Assembly (NCBI GenBank): GCA_964523165.1
Contig: CAZFXZ010000040.1
Coordinates: forward strand, 1-5,621
Length of the DNA stretch: 5,621 bases
Direction: 5' to 3'
Origin: CAZFXZ01 sp964523165
Lineage (GTDB): Bacteria; Patescibacteriota; Patescibacteriia; JACRDY01
The notes under the pieces are model-generated. The model was not told the origin of the DNA. It saw only the letters and a program-made list of their open reading frames with translations, and did no database searches. The position numbers and the translations under genes were made by a program. Position 1 is the stretch's first letter; each line of letters opens with the position of its first letter. Shown here piece after piece: positions 1 through 5,621 of this stretch.

Positions 1-23
1 AGGATAATGGTTTTTAAATCCAT
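1..23 (-). CDS. Possible start of a downstream operon gene (partial, unidentified)
   Basis: Reading leftward, an ATG lies 3 nt beyond the permease stop codon and opens a frame MDLKTII that continues off the window edge without a stop. The transporter genes before it are also tightly packed, so a fourth co-transcribed gene is plausible. Only seven codons are visible, there is no ribosome binding site in front of the ATG, and nothing identifies a product. It may equally be chance sequence downstream of the operon. Confidence 0.25.
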
Positions 24-26
24 AGA

Positions 27-1268
27 TTATTCATAACGCAAAGCCGAAATTGGCTCTAAACGTGAAGCGCGCCAAGCCGGATAAAAACCAAAGATTACGC
101 CAATAGCCGTGGCCACGGCCGCGGCCAACAAAAAAGCTTGCGGCGATAAAACTAAGGCCCAAGCGTAATCTAAATATTTAACAACAACTGAAATCACGGC
201 CGAGATCAACGATCCGACGATTGCCCCAATCACGGCGCCCAACATTGTTAGCATCACCGCTTCGGCCAAAAATTGTAATAAAATTTGTTGACGCGTCGCC
301 CCGACCGCTTGGCGCAAACCGATTTCATTAGTCCGCTCAGAAACCGAAACTAGCATCATATTCATAATACCAATACCCCCGACAAACAGCGACAAGGCGG
401 CCACGGCCGCCAAAAAATAACGCAAAGCGTCGGTGATGTTACGCAAAGCATCGAGAGCTTGGGCGGTGGAGCGCACGGAAAAGTCATCATTTTCCGGATT
501 ACTAATATCATGGCGTTCGCGCAAGACCGTGCGCACGTCAGCCATGGATTGCTCAACATTTTCATCGCTGTCAACTTTGGCCCGAGCGAAACTCAGATGG
601 TTGATGCCCAACATGATCTTTTGGGCCGTGTTGAGCGGGATGACGACCAAATCGTCACGATCTTCAAAGCCCGATACACCTCGCTCTTGCAATACACCAA
701 TAACGGTAAAAGTCTCGCGTTTAATTTTGATTTTTTGACCAACGGGATTATTTAAGGCAAATAAATTTTCGGCCACCGTCGGTCCGATCACCGCCACACG
801 AGCCAAACTGCGATCTTCTTCTTGACTAAAAAATCGGCCGGTGGCCAATTCGACATTTTCAATTTCTTGATAAGCGGCATTACTACCAACAAAACTTGAA
901 TCAGTCGTACGATTTTGCCAGCTCAGAGTGGCCACACCGCGCACATATCCGGCCACGGCCGTGACGTGAGGCACGCGGCTGCGATCGGCTAAGGCTTCAA
1001 TATCTTCGTTGGTCAAAGTTGTGACAATAATACCCATAGCTGAAGCCGGCGGTCCATTGTCATCGCTCGCCCCCGGCAAGACACCAATTAAATTGGTGCC
1101 AGCGCTGGTGATTTGATCCAAAATTAAATACTGCGCTCCGGCTCCGACCGCCATGACGATTACCACCGCCGCAATGCCAATAACAATACCCAGCGTTGTT
1201 AACAAAGCTCGCTTTTTATTGATCAGCAGGGCCCGACTGGCGATATGATAGAGATCGCGAAAATACAT
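27..1268 (-). CDS. ABC transporter permease, MacB/FtsX family
   Basis: This 413-residue inner-membrane permease is expected to pair with the ATPase and adaptor encoded just upstream to export or extrude a substrate by mechanotransmission. Residues about 22-44 form the first membrane helix after a basic stretch (NKKR). Residues about 45-280 form the extracytoplasmic MacB-type core domain, with the typical TTLTNEDIEAL and VAVIGPTVAENLF segments. The FtsX domain follows, with helices near 284-307, 333-362 and 376-398. The cytoplasmic coupling segment ERTNEIGLRQAVGATRQQIL (311-330) and the terminal PAWRASRLEPISALRYE are family hallmarks. It lacks a fused nucleotide-binding domain, unlike E. coli MacB, and so resembles the split arrangement of YknZ or LolC/E. 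The gene starts 9 nt after the ATPase stop and has no Shine-Dalgarno sequence. Substrate is unknown; antimicrobial peptide, drug or lipoprotein-related roles are all possible. Confidence 0.93.
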   Translation of the reverse strand: MYFRDLYHIASRALLINKKRALLTTLGIVIGIAAVVIVMAVGAGAQYLILDQITSAGTNLIGVLPGASDDNGPPASAMGIIVTTLTNEDIEALADRSRVPHVTAVAGYVRGVATLSWQNRTTDSSFVGSNAAYQEIENVELATGRFFSQEEDRSLARVAVIGPTVAENLFALNNPVGQKIKIKRETFTVIGVLQERGVSGFEDRDDLVVIPLNTAQKIMLGINHLSFARAKVDSDENVEQSMADVRTVLRERHDISNPENDDFSVRSTAQALDALRNITDALRYFLAAVAALSLFVGGIGIMNMMLVSVSERTNEIGLRQAVGATRQQILLQFLAEAVMLTMLGAVIGAIVGSLISAVISVVVKYLDYAWALVLSPQAFLLAAAVATAIGVIFGFYPAWRASRLEPISALRYE

Positions 1269-1277
1269 ACGACCGGC

Positions 1278-2006
1278 TTATTTTTGTAGCTCACCATCTT
1301 GAGCAGATTTACGATCAGCGACTTGTACGTCTTCGACAATTAAACCATCCTTGAGCCTGATAATACGTTTAGCGTGTTCGGCCGTATAACGTTCGTGAGT
1401 GACCAAAATAATTGTCTTACCGGCTTGATTTAACTTTTCTAAAATCGCCATGACTTGCGTACCCGACTTACTATCCAAATTACCCGTCGGCTCATCGGCA
1501 AAAATCACCTCGGGTTGATTGACCAAGGCCCGAGCGATGGCCACGCGTTGTTTTTCACCACCCGATAATTGACCGGACAGATAATCGACGCGATGAGACA
1601 GGCCAACCGCTTCTAGGGCTTGACGCGCCACGCTAGCGCGATCTTTTTCTTTAACCTTGGGATTATACAACAACGGCAAGGCGACATTGTCTAAAACTGT
1701 CGTGCGCGGCAAAAGATGAAAGGACTGAAAAACAAAACCAACTTTATCACGACGAATAGCGGCCCGAGCATCCTCATCTAATCCACTGACATCTTGGCCG
1801 GCAAATTTAAAAACACCAGACGTTGGACGATCCAAAAAACCTAAAATGTGCATGAGGGTTGACTTGCCCGAGCCGGATGGGCCCATGATAGCCACAAACC
1901 CTCCAGCTTCGATAGAAAAATCCAGCCCATGCAAAACTGCTGTCACCACCTCATCGCTGACAAATTCTTTGGTCAGCGATTTAACTTCAATAATCGGCTG
2001 GGACAT
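1278..2006 (-). CDS. ABC transporter ATP-binding protein, MacB/LolD/YknY type
   Basis: This 242-residue cytoplasmic ATPase should dimerise and power the permease encoded 9 nt downstream. All ABC motifs are intact: Walker A GPSGSGKST (42-50), Q-loop glutamine 94 in FVFQSFHLLP, signature LSGGEKQRV (147-155), Walker B VIFADEP (167-173) with catalytic E172, D-loop around NLD (176-178) and switch histidine 204 in VTHE. The SFHLLPRTTVLDNVALPLLY stretch and the TGNLDS segment are characteristic of the MacB/LolD/FtsE group. Glutamate in place of glutamine in the signature is common in this group and does not suggest loss of activity. Length is normal for a free-standing subunit of this group. The gene begins 9 nt after the adaptor stop, so the three genes are almost certainly one transcript. 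The start has no visible Shine-Dalgarno motif, but MSQPIIEVKSLTKEF is a typical N-terminus. Confidence 0.95.
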   Translation of the reverse strand: MSQPIIEVKSLTKEFVSDEVVTAVLHGLDFSIEAGGFVAIMGPSGSGKSTLMHILGFLDRPTSGVFKFAGQDVSGLDEDARAAIRRDKVGFVFQSFHLLPRTTVLDNVALPLLYNPKVKEKDRASVARQALEAVGLSHRVDYLSGQLSGGEKQRVAIARALVNQPEVIFADEPTGNLDSKSGTQVMAILEKLNQAGKTIILVTHERYTAEHAKRIIRLKDGLIVEDVQVADRKSAQDGELQK

Positions 2007-2015
2007 AAGCGCGAT

Positions 2016-3701
2016 TTACTTTTTGGAATTATCTTTGACGAAAGTCACGACCTCTTCACCAACTGTCAGGCCGCTAATGATTTCAGACAAACCATCATCA
2101 CCGCGCAAACCAACCGTGACTTCTCGTTCGACAGTTGTTTGGTTGGCCGCATCAACCATGACTTGCACGGTTTGACGCCCGTCGATTTCTTTGACCGCTC
2201 GAGTCGGGATGACTATCACGTCAGTGCGACTATCGGTCAAAATATCAACGTTGGCGGTCATGCCCGGCTTGATCGGCTCAGTCGTGGCCGCCAAACTGAC
2301 CGTGACTTTATAATAAACCACGCCTTGGATTTCGGTTTGAGCCGGATCAATCAAAGTGACCGTGCCATCAAACTTTTGATCTTCGCGAAAAGCATCGAGC
2401 GTAAAGACGACCGGATCATTAACCGAGATTTTGGCAATGTCTGATTCGGGAATATCTACTTCAATTTCAAAATCTTGATCGGGTAACATGACCAAGATGG
2501 GACCAGACAGACTAAAGGTTTCGCCAACTGAATTGTTGATAGCCGTGATTGTCCCGTCGACCGGGGCTTTGATAATACGATCCGACAACCGAGCTTGAAT
2601 AGAGCGTAATTGTCCACGAGCTTGATCGACTAAAGCCTGCTGATAGGCAATATCGGCGCTGGTCGGATCAGCTTTGGTCAGATCCAAACGAGCCTGAGCT
2701 AATTCCCAAGCCAGCTTGGCGCTGTTGGCATTCGATTGGGCCGTGTCGATAGCATTGGCATAAGCCAAATCCTTGGTATCAAGATTAGATTTATCGGCCT
2801 GCAAAGTACTGACCCCCGTACTCAATGTCGTCTGATCTGCTTTGATCGTAGTTTTGTAAGCCGCGATATCGTCAGTCGTAAAACCAGCATCGTCAATCGA
2901 AGCAACTAAGGCGTTGTAAGTCGCATCCAGACCAGACAAGGTGGTGCGCAAAGCCTCAGTCGTGGCTAGCAAGGCGGTGGTGATGTCATTGTCAGTTTGA
3001 CTTTGTCGAGCCAAGGCCGCTTTACTTTGAGCTATGACCAAAGCGTTAGACCCGGCGCTTTTTTGAGTTTTGGCCGTGACTAAATATTGCGGATTTTTGA
3101 CACTCAAATTACCGTCGCCGTTAACATCGTCAAAAACTTCTTGCATGTCATTTAAAGCAATTTGTGTTTTAAATAAATAATTATCCAAATCAGCCAAGGC
3201 CGTGTCGCGATATAAGGCCAAATTTTTATCTTTATTTTTTTTGGCATTTTCCAACTCTATCAGAGCCGCTTGATAAGCCGCTTGGGCGCTGGCCACTTCT
3301 TGTTGCGAGACAGCTACCGTTTCGGTACTAGAACCAGCCAGCAATTTATCCAGATTGGCCTGAGCTGAATTAACCGCGGCTTGATACTGTGACAACTGAG
3401 CTGACAAATCACCGGCGTCCAGACGAGCTAAAACTGTCCCCGCTTTTACGATCGCTCCGACTTTAGTTGAAATCGCCACGATCCGACCACTAGTTTGAAA
3501 ATTAAGTTCAATTTCTTCAGCGGTTTGGATCTTGCCGGTGGCCGAAACTGTTTGATTTAAATTTTGTTTGGCGGCCACGGCCGTGGTGTATTCCAAAGTT
3601 GACTTATTACCCCGACCAAAAGCGGCCACTAGGCCAATAATAACTAGGACACCGACGGTCGAGCCAATGATAATTTTTTTCTTACGAGTCATAAAAATCA
3701 T
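2016..3701 (-). CDS. Membrane-fusion/periplasmic adaptor subunit (HlyD/MacA-like), long helical hairpin
   Basis: This 561-residue adaptor is anchored by one N-terminal membrane helix (about residues 9-28, after TRKKK), with the rest outside the membrane. The first half of the lipoyl-like domain is at about 62-98 (SGRIVAISTKVGAIVKAG) and the second at about 370-406 (IIKAPVDGTITAINNSVGE). The beta-barrel region follows (about 410-490, with PGMTANVDI) and then the membrane-proximal domain to the C-terminus. Between the lipoyl halves lie about 270 Ala/Gln/Lys-rich residues, far more than in E. coli MacA (371 residues in total), so the helical hairpin is enlarged. It contains an EF-hand-like loop at 192-203. 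The gene leads an operon with the ATPase and permease, which supports a MacAB/YknXYZ-type exporter. The start is uncertain: ATG at 3701 gives the longest frame, while an in-frame ATG at 3692 gives MTRKKK. Neither has a Shine-Dalgarno sequence. Confidence 0.92.
   Translation of the reverse strand: MIFMTRKKKIIIGSTVGVLVIIGLVAAFGRGNKSTLEYTTAVAAKQNLNQTVSATGKIQTAEEIELNFQTSGRIVAISTKVGAIVKAGTVLARLDAGDLSAQLSQYQAAVNSAQANLDKLLAGSSTETVAVSQQEVASAQAAYQAALIELENAKKNKDKNLALYRDTALADLDNYLFKTQIALNDMQEVFDDVNGDGNLSVKNPQYLVTAKTQKSAGSNALVIAQSKAALARQSQTDNDITTALLATTEALRTTLSGLDATYNALVASIDDAGFTTDDIAAYKTTIKADQTTLSTGVSTLQADKSNLDTKDLAYANAIDTAQSNANSAKLAWELAQARLDLTKADPTSADIAYQQALVDQARGQLRSIQARLSDRIIKAPVDGTITAINNSVGETFSLSGPILVMLPDQDFEIEVDIPESDIAKISVNDPVVFTLDAFREDQKFDGTVTLIDPAQTEIQGVVYYKVTVSLAATTEPIKPGMTANVDILTDSRTDVIVIPTRAVKEIDGRQTVQVMVDAANQTTVEREVTVGLRGDDGLSEIISGLTVGEEVVTFVKDNSKK
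3093..3128 (-). other. EF-hand/dockerin-like metal-binding loop within the adaptor
   Basis: Adaptor residues 192-203 read DVNGDGNLSVKN. Positions 1, 3, 5, 7, 9 and 12 of the loop are D, N, D, N, S and N, all with oxygen-bearing side chains. Position 6 is the usual glycine and position 8 a hydrophobic residue, as in calcium-binding EF-hand and dockerin loops. Position 12 is Asn rather than the usual Glu or Asp, which would weaken binding. Calcium binding is inferred from the pattern only. Confidence 0.5.
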
Positions 3702-3726
3702 GGAAAATAGAGAGATTTATGCCTTC

Positions 3727-3755
3727 AGATTATCAATAAAAGGCCAAAAAGTCAA
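3727..3755 (-). promoter_or_regulatory. Candidate sigma70-type promoter for the transporter operon
   Basis: Reading leftward, TTGACT (3755-3750) matches five of six bases of the -35 consensus. A 17-bp spacer leads to TAATCT (3732-3727) as a poor -10. An overlapping GATAAT (3734-3729) matches five of six -10 bases but leaves only a 15-bp spacer. Transcription would begin near 3720, about 20 nt before the ATG at 3701 or about 28 nt before the ATG at 3692. It is the only good candidate in front of the adaptor gene. Confidence 0.5.
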
Positions 3756-3770
3756 TTTAAAATGCCCGCC

Positions 3771-3799
3771 TTGACCTTTTTTATTAGCCATGTTATCTT
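3771..3799 (+). promoter_or_regulatory. Candidate extended -10 promoter for rpmE
   Basis: TTGACC (3771-3776, five of six -35 bases) is followed by exactly 17 bp and then TATCTT (3794-3799, four of six -10 bases). A TG dinucleotide at 3791-3792 completes an extended -10 (TGtTATCTT). Transcription would start near 3806, giving a leader of about 28 nt to the rpmE ATG at 3834. The position also argues against the longer in-frame start at 3762, which would lie upstream of the promoter. Confidence 0.65.
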
Positions 3800-3833
3800 T
3801 TCTGCACATTTCCTCAATTTTATAAAGATTTTT

Positions 3834-4118
3834 ATGAAAAAAGACATCCACCCCAAATATAACAAACAGGCCAAAGTTAGCTGCGTTTGCGGCAACACTT
3901 TTAGCGTCGGCTCAACTGTCGACACCATTCAAACCGAATTGTGCTCAATGTGTCACCCGTTTTTTACCGGTGAGCAAAAGATTGTCGACACCGCCCGACG
4001 CGTTGACCGCTTTCATAAACAAGTTGAAAAGTCAGCTCAAGTCGCCGGCACTCGTCAAGGTAAAAAAGCCAAACGCGCCGCCAAGTCGGCTCGCCAAAAG
4101 ACCAAGACCGTTAAGTAA
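3834..4118 (+). CDS. rpmE: 50S ribosomal protein bL31, zinc-binding type, with basic C-terminal tail
   Basis: This 94-residue protein is a component of the large ribosomal subunit at the bridge to the small subunit. The N-terminus MKKDIHPKY is nearly invariant in the family. Four cysteines, C17, C19, C37 and C40 (CVC and CSMC), form the zinc-binding set of the C+ type, and HPFFTGEQK followed by RVDRFHK matches the conserved C-terminal half. E. coli L31 is 70 residues; here about 24 extra residues rich in Lys, Arg and Ala follow, presumably contacting rRNA. The start at 3834 is chosen because the conserved protein begins there; the 24 codons upstream (from 3762) encode a non-conserved hydrophobic stretch and overlap the promoter. 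No Shine-Dalgarno motif precedes the ATG. The gene is followed at once by an intrinsic terminator and then prfA. Being the zinc form, it could respond to zinc supply, but no regulatory site is seen and no zinc-free paralogue is in the window. Confidence 0.97.
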   Translation: MKKDIHPKYNKQAKVSCVCGNTFSVGSTVDTIQTELCSMCHPFFTGEQKIVDTARRVDRFHKQVEKSAQVAGTRQGKKAKRAAKSARQKTKTVK

Positions 4119-4126
4119 ATATTGCG

Positions 4127-4178
4127 ACCTCGCTTCTCTGTTGGCAGGTTTTCTGCTACCCTAGAAGTGAGGTTTTTT
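4127..4178 (+). terminator. Rho-independent terminator after rpmE
   Basis: An 11-bp stem pairs ACCTCGCTTCT (4127-4137) with AGAAGTGAGGT (4163-4173), with one G-U wobble. A run of six T (4173-4178) begins at the last stem base. The 25-nt apical region can fold further: TGGCAG (4142-4147) pairs with CTGCTA (4153-4158) around a 5-nt loop, leaving a 4 by 4 internal loop. It begins 8 nt after the rpmE stop and ends 12 nt before the prfA ATG, so it can act either as a full stop for rpmE transcripts or as a control point for prfA. Confidence 0.85.
4134..4162 (+). promoter_or_regulatory. Weak candidate promoter for prfA inside the terminator loop
   Basis: TGCTACCCT (4154-4162) fits an extended -10 (TG, one base, then TAnnnT). 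A poor -35, TTCTCT (4134-4139), lies 17 bp upstream. The start would be near 4169, within the right arm of the terminator, giving a leader of about 22 nt that escapes the hairpin. The match is weak and rests mainly on the need for some promoter between the terminator and prfA; readthrough is the alternative. Confidence 0.25.
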
Positions 4179-4190
4179 GATTAAAAAAAT

Positions 4191-5240
4191 ATGTCAACGG
4201 AAATTTCTCAATTGCGTGACGAATTAGCTGATTTGGAAAACAAATTGGCCACGACTTCTATTTCGGCCGATCAATCCGCCTACGCCAAAATCAGCCAACG
4301 TTATACGGAAATAAAAAATATCATCGCCTTAGCCGATGATCTGGATTTTATTAGCAAAGAGATTTTAGACAATCAATCAGCTCTCGACTCCGGCGATGCA
4401 GAGTTGGCCGAGCTGGCGGCCGCCGAGTCGGTCGAGCTAGCCACGCGCCAGACCCAACTCCAACAACAACTCGACGACGCCTTACATCCGGCCGATCCAT
4501 TGGACAACAAAAACATTATTATGGAAATTCGGGCTGGCACGGGTGGTGATGAATCAGCTTTATTTGCCGCCGAGCTGTTTCGGATGTACAGCCGCTACGC
4601 CGAAGATCAGGGTTGGAAAACGACAATTTTGGATAGCAACCAAATTGGTATTGGCGGTTTCAAAGAAGTTATTTTCAAAATTTCCGGCTTTAAAGTTTAT
4701 AGTCAACTAAAATACGAAAGCGGCACACATCGCGTCCAACGCATTCCGGAAACGGAAAAAGCCGGCCGGGTCCACACTTCGGCGGCCACGGTCGCCGTCT
4801 TGCCCGAGGCTGAAGAAGTTGATTTAGAAATCAGACCCGAAGATTTAAAAATTGACGTTTATCGAGCCGGCGGTAAAGGCGGACAAAGCGTCAACACCAC
4901 CGACTCGGCCGTGCGCATCACTCACCTACCGACCAATACTGTCGTGGCTTGCCAAGACGAACGTTCACAGCTCCAAAACAAAATTAAGGCCATGAATATT
5001 TTGCGTTCACGTTTATTGGCCGAGGCCCAAGCCAAAAAGAAAGCGGAAATGTCGGCCAATCGCAAGAGTCAAATCGGTAGCGGTGATCGGAGTGAAAAAA
5101 TCAGGACCTACAACTTCCCTCAAGATCGCTTGACTGATCATCGCATCAAAGAAAACTGGCACGGTCTGGCCGCTATCATGGATGGTAAAATCGGACCAAT
5201 CATCGAAGCCTTGCAGACAGCCGAAAAACAAAATCAATAA
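4191..5240 (+). CDS. prfA: Peptide chain release factor 1 (RF1)
   Basis: This 349-residue class I release factor recognises UAA and UAG in the ribosomal A site and triggers release of the finished protein. The N-terminal helical domain covers roughly residues 1-100, followed by the conserved IRAGTGGDESALFAAELFRMY. The codon-reading tripeptide is PET at 186-188 (HRVQRIPETEKAGRVHTSAA). This is the PxT form of RF1 rather than the SPF form of RF2. The catalytic GGQ is at 230-232 in GKGGQSVNTTDSAVRITH, and its glutamine is the target of PrmC. The end carries the standard SGDRSEKIRTYNFPQDRLTDHRI block. Length is close to that of E. coli RF1 (360). An in-frame TAA 9 nt upstream makes ATG 4191 the first possible ATG. 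It is preceded by an A-rich stretch, not a Shine-Dalgarno motif; a GAGG at 4169-4172 is 18 nt away and belongs to the terminator stem. prmC follows after 2 nt. Confidence 0.98.
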   Translation: MSTEISQLRDELADLENKLATTSISADQSAYAKISQRYTEIKNIIALADDLDFISKEILDNQSALDSGDAELAELAAAESVELATRQTQLQQQLDDALHPADPLDNKNIIMEIRAGTGGDESALFAAELFRMYSRYAEDQGWKTTILDSNQIGIGGFKEVIFKISGFKVYSQLKYESGTHRVQRIPETEKAGRVHTSAATVAVLPEAEEVDLEIRPEDLKIDVYRAGGKGGQSVNTTDSAVRITHLPTNTVVACQDERSQLQNKIKAMNILRSRLLAEAQAKKKAEMSANRKSQIGSGDRSEKIRTYNFPQDRLTDHRIKENWHGLAAIMDGKIGPIIEALQTAEKQNQ

Positions 5241-5242
5241 TC

Positions 5243-5621
5243 ATGCCCAGCGTCCGACAACTTTTGCACGACAGCCCACTAGATCGCTTAGACAGCGAGA
5301 TATTATTGGCTTTGACCGTGGGCCAGCCAAAAGAGTTTCTCTACACTCATCCCGAGCACCAACTTAACTGGCGGCAAAGATGGCAATTTAAAAGATTGGT
5401 CCAAAAAAGATTAAATCATTGGCCGATCGCCTACTTAGTCGGCCAGAAGGAATTTTTTGGTTTGAATTTTAGTGTTAATAAAAACGTTTTAGTCCCCCGA
5501 CCCGATACGGAGATTTTGGTCGAAGAAAGTTTAAAAATTATCAATGATAAAAATTTGACCATCGCCGATATTGGCACGGGCTCGGGTTGTATCGCTATTG
5601 CTATCGCCAAACACCGCCCGC
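5243..5621 (+). CDS. prmC: Release factor glutamine methyltransferase, N-terminal part (runs off window)
   Basis: The first 126 codons are visible, with no stop before the window edge. PrmC (HemK) uses S-adenosylmethionine to methylate the glutamine of the GGQ motif in RF1 and RF2, raising termination efficiency. Residues 1 to about 60 form the helical N-terminal domain that grips the release factor. PIAYLVGQKEFFGLNFSV (61-78) and VLVPRPDTEILVEE (82-95) are family hallmarks. ADIGTGSGCIAIAIA (108-122) is the SAM-binding motif I. The NPPY catalytic motif, expected farther on, lies beyond the window; the full protein is usually about 280 residues. The ATG is 2 nt after the prfA stop, so the two genes are co-transcribed and probably translationally coupled, pairing an enzyme with its substrate. 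No Shine-Dalgarno sequence is present. Confidence 0.96.
   Translation, partial: MPSVRQLLHDSPLDRLDSEILLALTVGQPKEFLYTHPEHQLNWRQRWQFKRLVQKRLNHWPIAYLVGQKEFFGLNFSVNKNVLVPRPDTEILVEESLKIINDKNLTIADIGTGSGCIAIAIAKHRP

Noticed and set aside
433..755. Two overlapping plus-strand open frames opposite the permease
   Set aside because: They are antisense to the MacB core domain, with no family resemblance and no initiation signals.
1540..1568. Glutamate in the ABC signature (LSGGE instead of LSGGQ)
   Set aside because: This variant is common in active MacB/LolD-type ATPases, and every other catalytic motif is intact.
1929..2444. A 171-codon open frame on the plus strand, antisense to the adaptor and ATPase
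   Set aside because: It lies wholly opposite two well-supported genes, its translation shows no domain or motif, and it lacks a promoter or ribosome binding site. It is a composition by-product of the opposite strand.
111..3582. Four exact copies of GGCCACGGCC (111-120, 399-408, 951-960, 3573-3582), suggesting a dispersed repeat or protein-binding site
   Set aside because: All four fall in minus-strand genes in the same frame and encode Ala-Val-Ala as GCC GTG GCC. Codon preference explains them without a separate element.
3762..3833. A 24-codon N-terminal extension of bL31
   Set aside because: The conserved family start MKKDIHPKY is at 3834, and the extension would overlap the -35/-10 promoter region, so it would not be in the transcript.
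4746..4754. PET instead of the PAT of E. coli in the RF1 codon-recognition tripeptide
   Set aside because: The middle residue of the PxT motif varies in RF1; Pro and Thr, which define RF1 specificity, are kept.
5182..5367. A 61-codon plus-strand frame across the prfA-prmC junction
   Set aside because: It overlaps the end of prfA and the start of prmC in another frame; both of those are supported by conserved motifs.
1..5621. CRISPR array, tRNA, rRNA, transposase or phage genes
   Set aside because: I saw no regularly spaced repeats, no cloverleaf-like sequence and no mobile-element protein. Apart from the intergenic regions at 3702-3833 and 4119-4190, nearly the whole window is coding.

Overview
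This window reads as an ordinary bacterial chromosome segment with two divergent gene blocks. The base composition is mixed (mid-forties percent GC by eye, not counted). All start codons are ATG and all five stop codons visible in the window are TAA. No gene has a recognisable Shine-Dalgarno sequence at a usable distance. Together with the basic tail on ribosomal protein bL31 and a MacAB-like transporter built as three separate proteins, this would suit a member of the Patescibacteria (candidate phyla radiation). That placement is an inference from style, not a proof.

Left block, minus strand, positions 27-3701. Three tightly packed genes are transcribed leftward in the order membrane-fusion adaptor (2016-3701), ABC ATPase (1278-2006), FtsX/MacB-type permease (27-1268), with 9-nt gaps between them. 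They would form one exporter of the MacAB/YknXYZ/LolCDE superfamily. The adaptor has an unusually long central helical region that carries an EF-hand/dockerin-like loop. An ATG and short open frame just beyond the permease stop (1-23) may begin a fourth gene.

Centre, positions 3702-3833. This is a divergent intergenic region with two back-to-back sigma70-type promoter candidates, whose -35 boxes (TTGACT leftward, TTGACC rightward) lie 15 bp apart.

Right block, plus strand, positions 3834-5621. It is a translation module: rpmE (zinc-type bL31), a strong intrinsic terminator, prfA (release factor RF1), then prmC (methyltransferase for the GGQ glutamine of release factors), which runs off the window edge. 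RF1 and its modifying enzyme are separated by only 2 nt. prfA lies immediately downstream of the rpmE terminator, so its expression needs either readthrough or a promoter hidden in the hairpin; a weak candidate is present.

I found no RNA gene, mobile element, CRISPR array or clearly new system. The most useful leads are the divergent promoter geometry, the terminator/prfA junction and the metal-binding-like loop in the adaptor.
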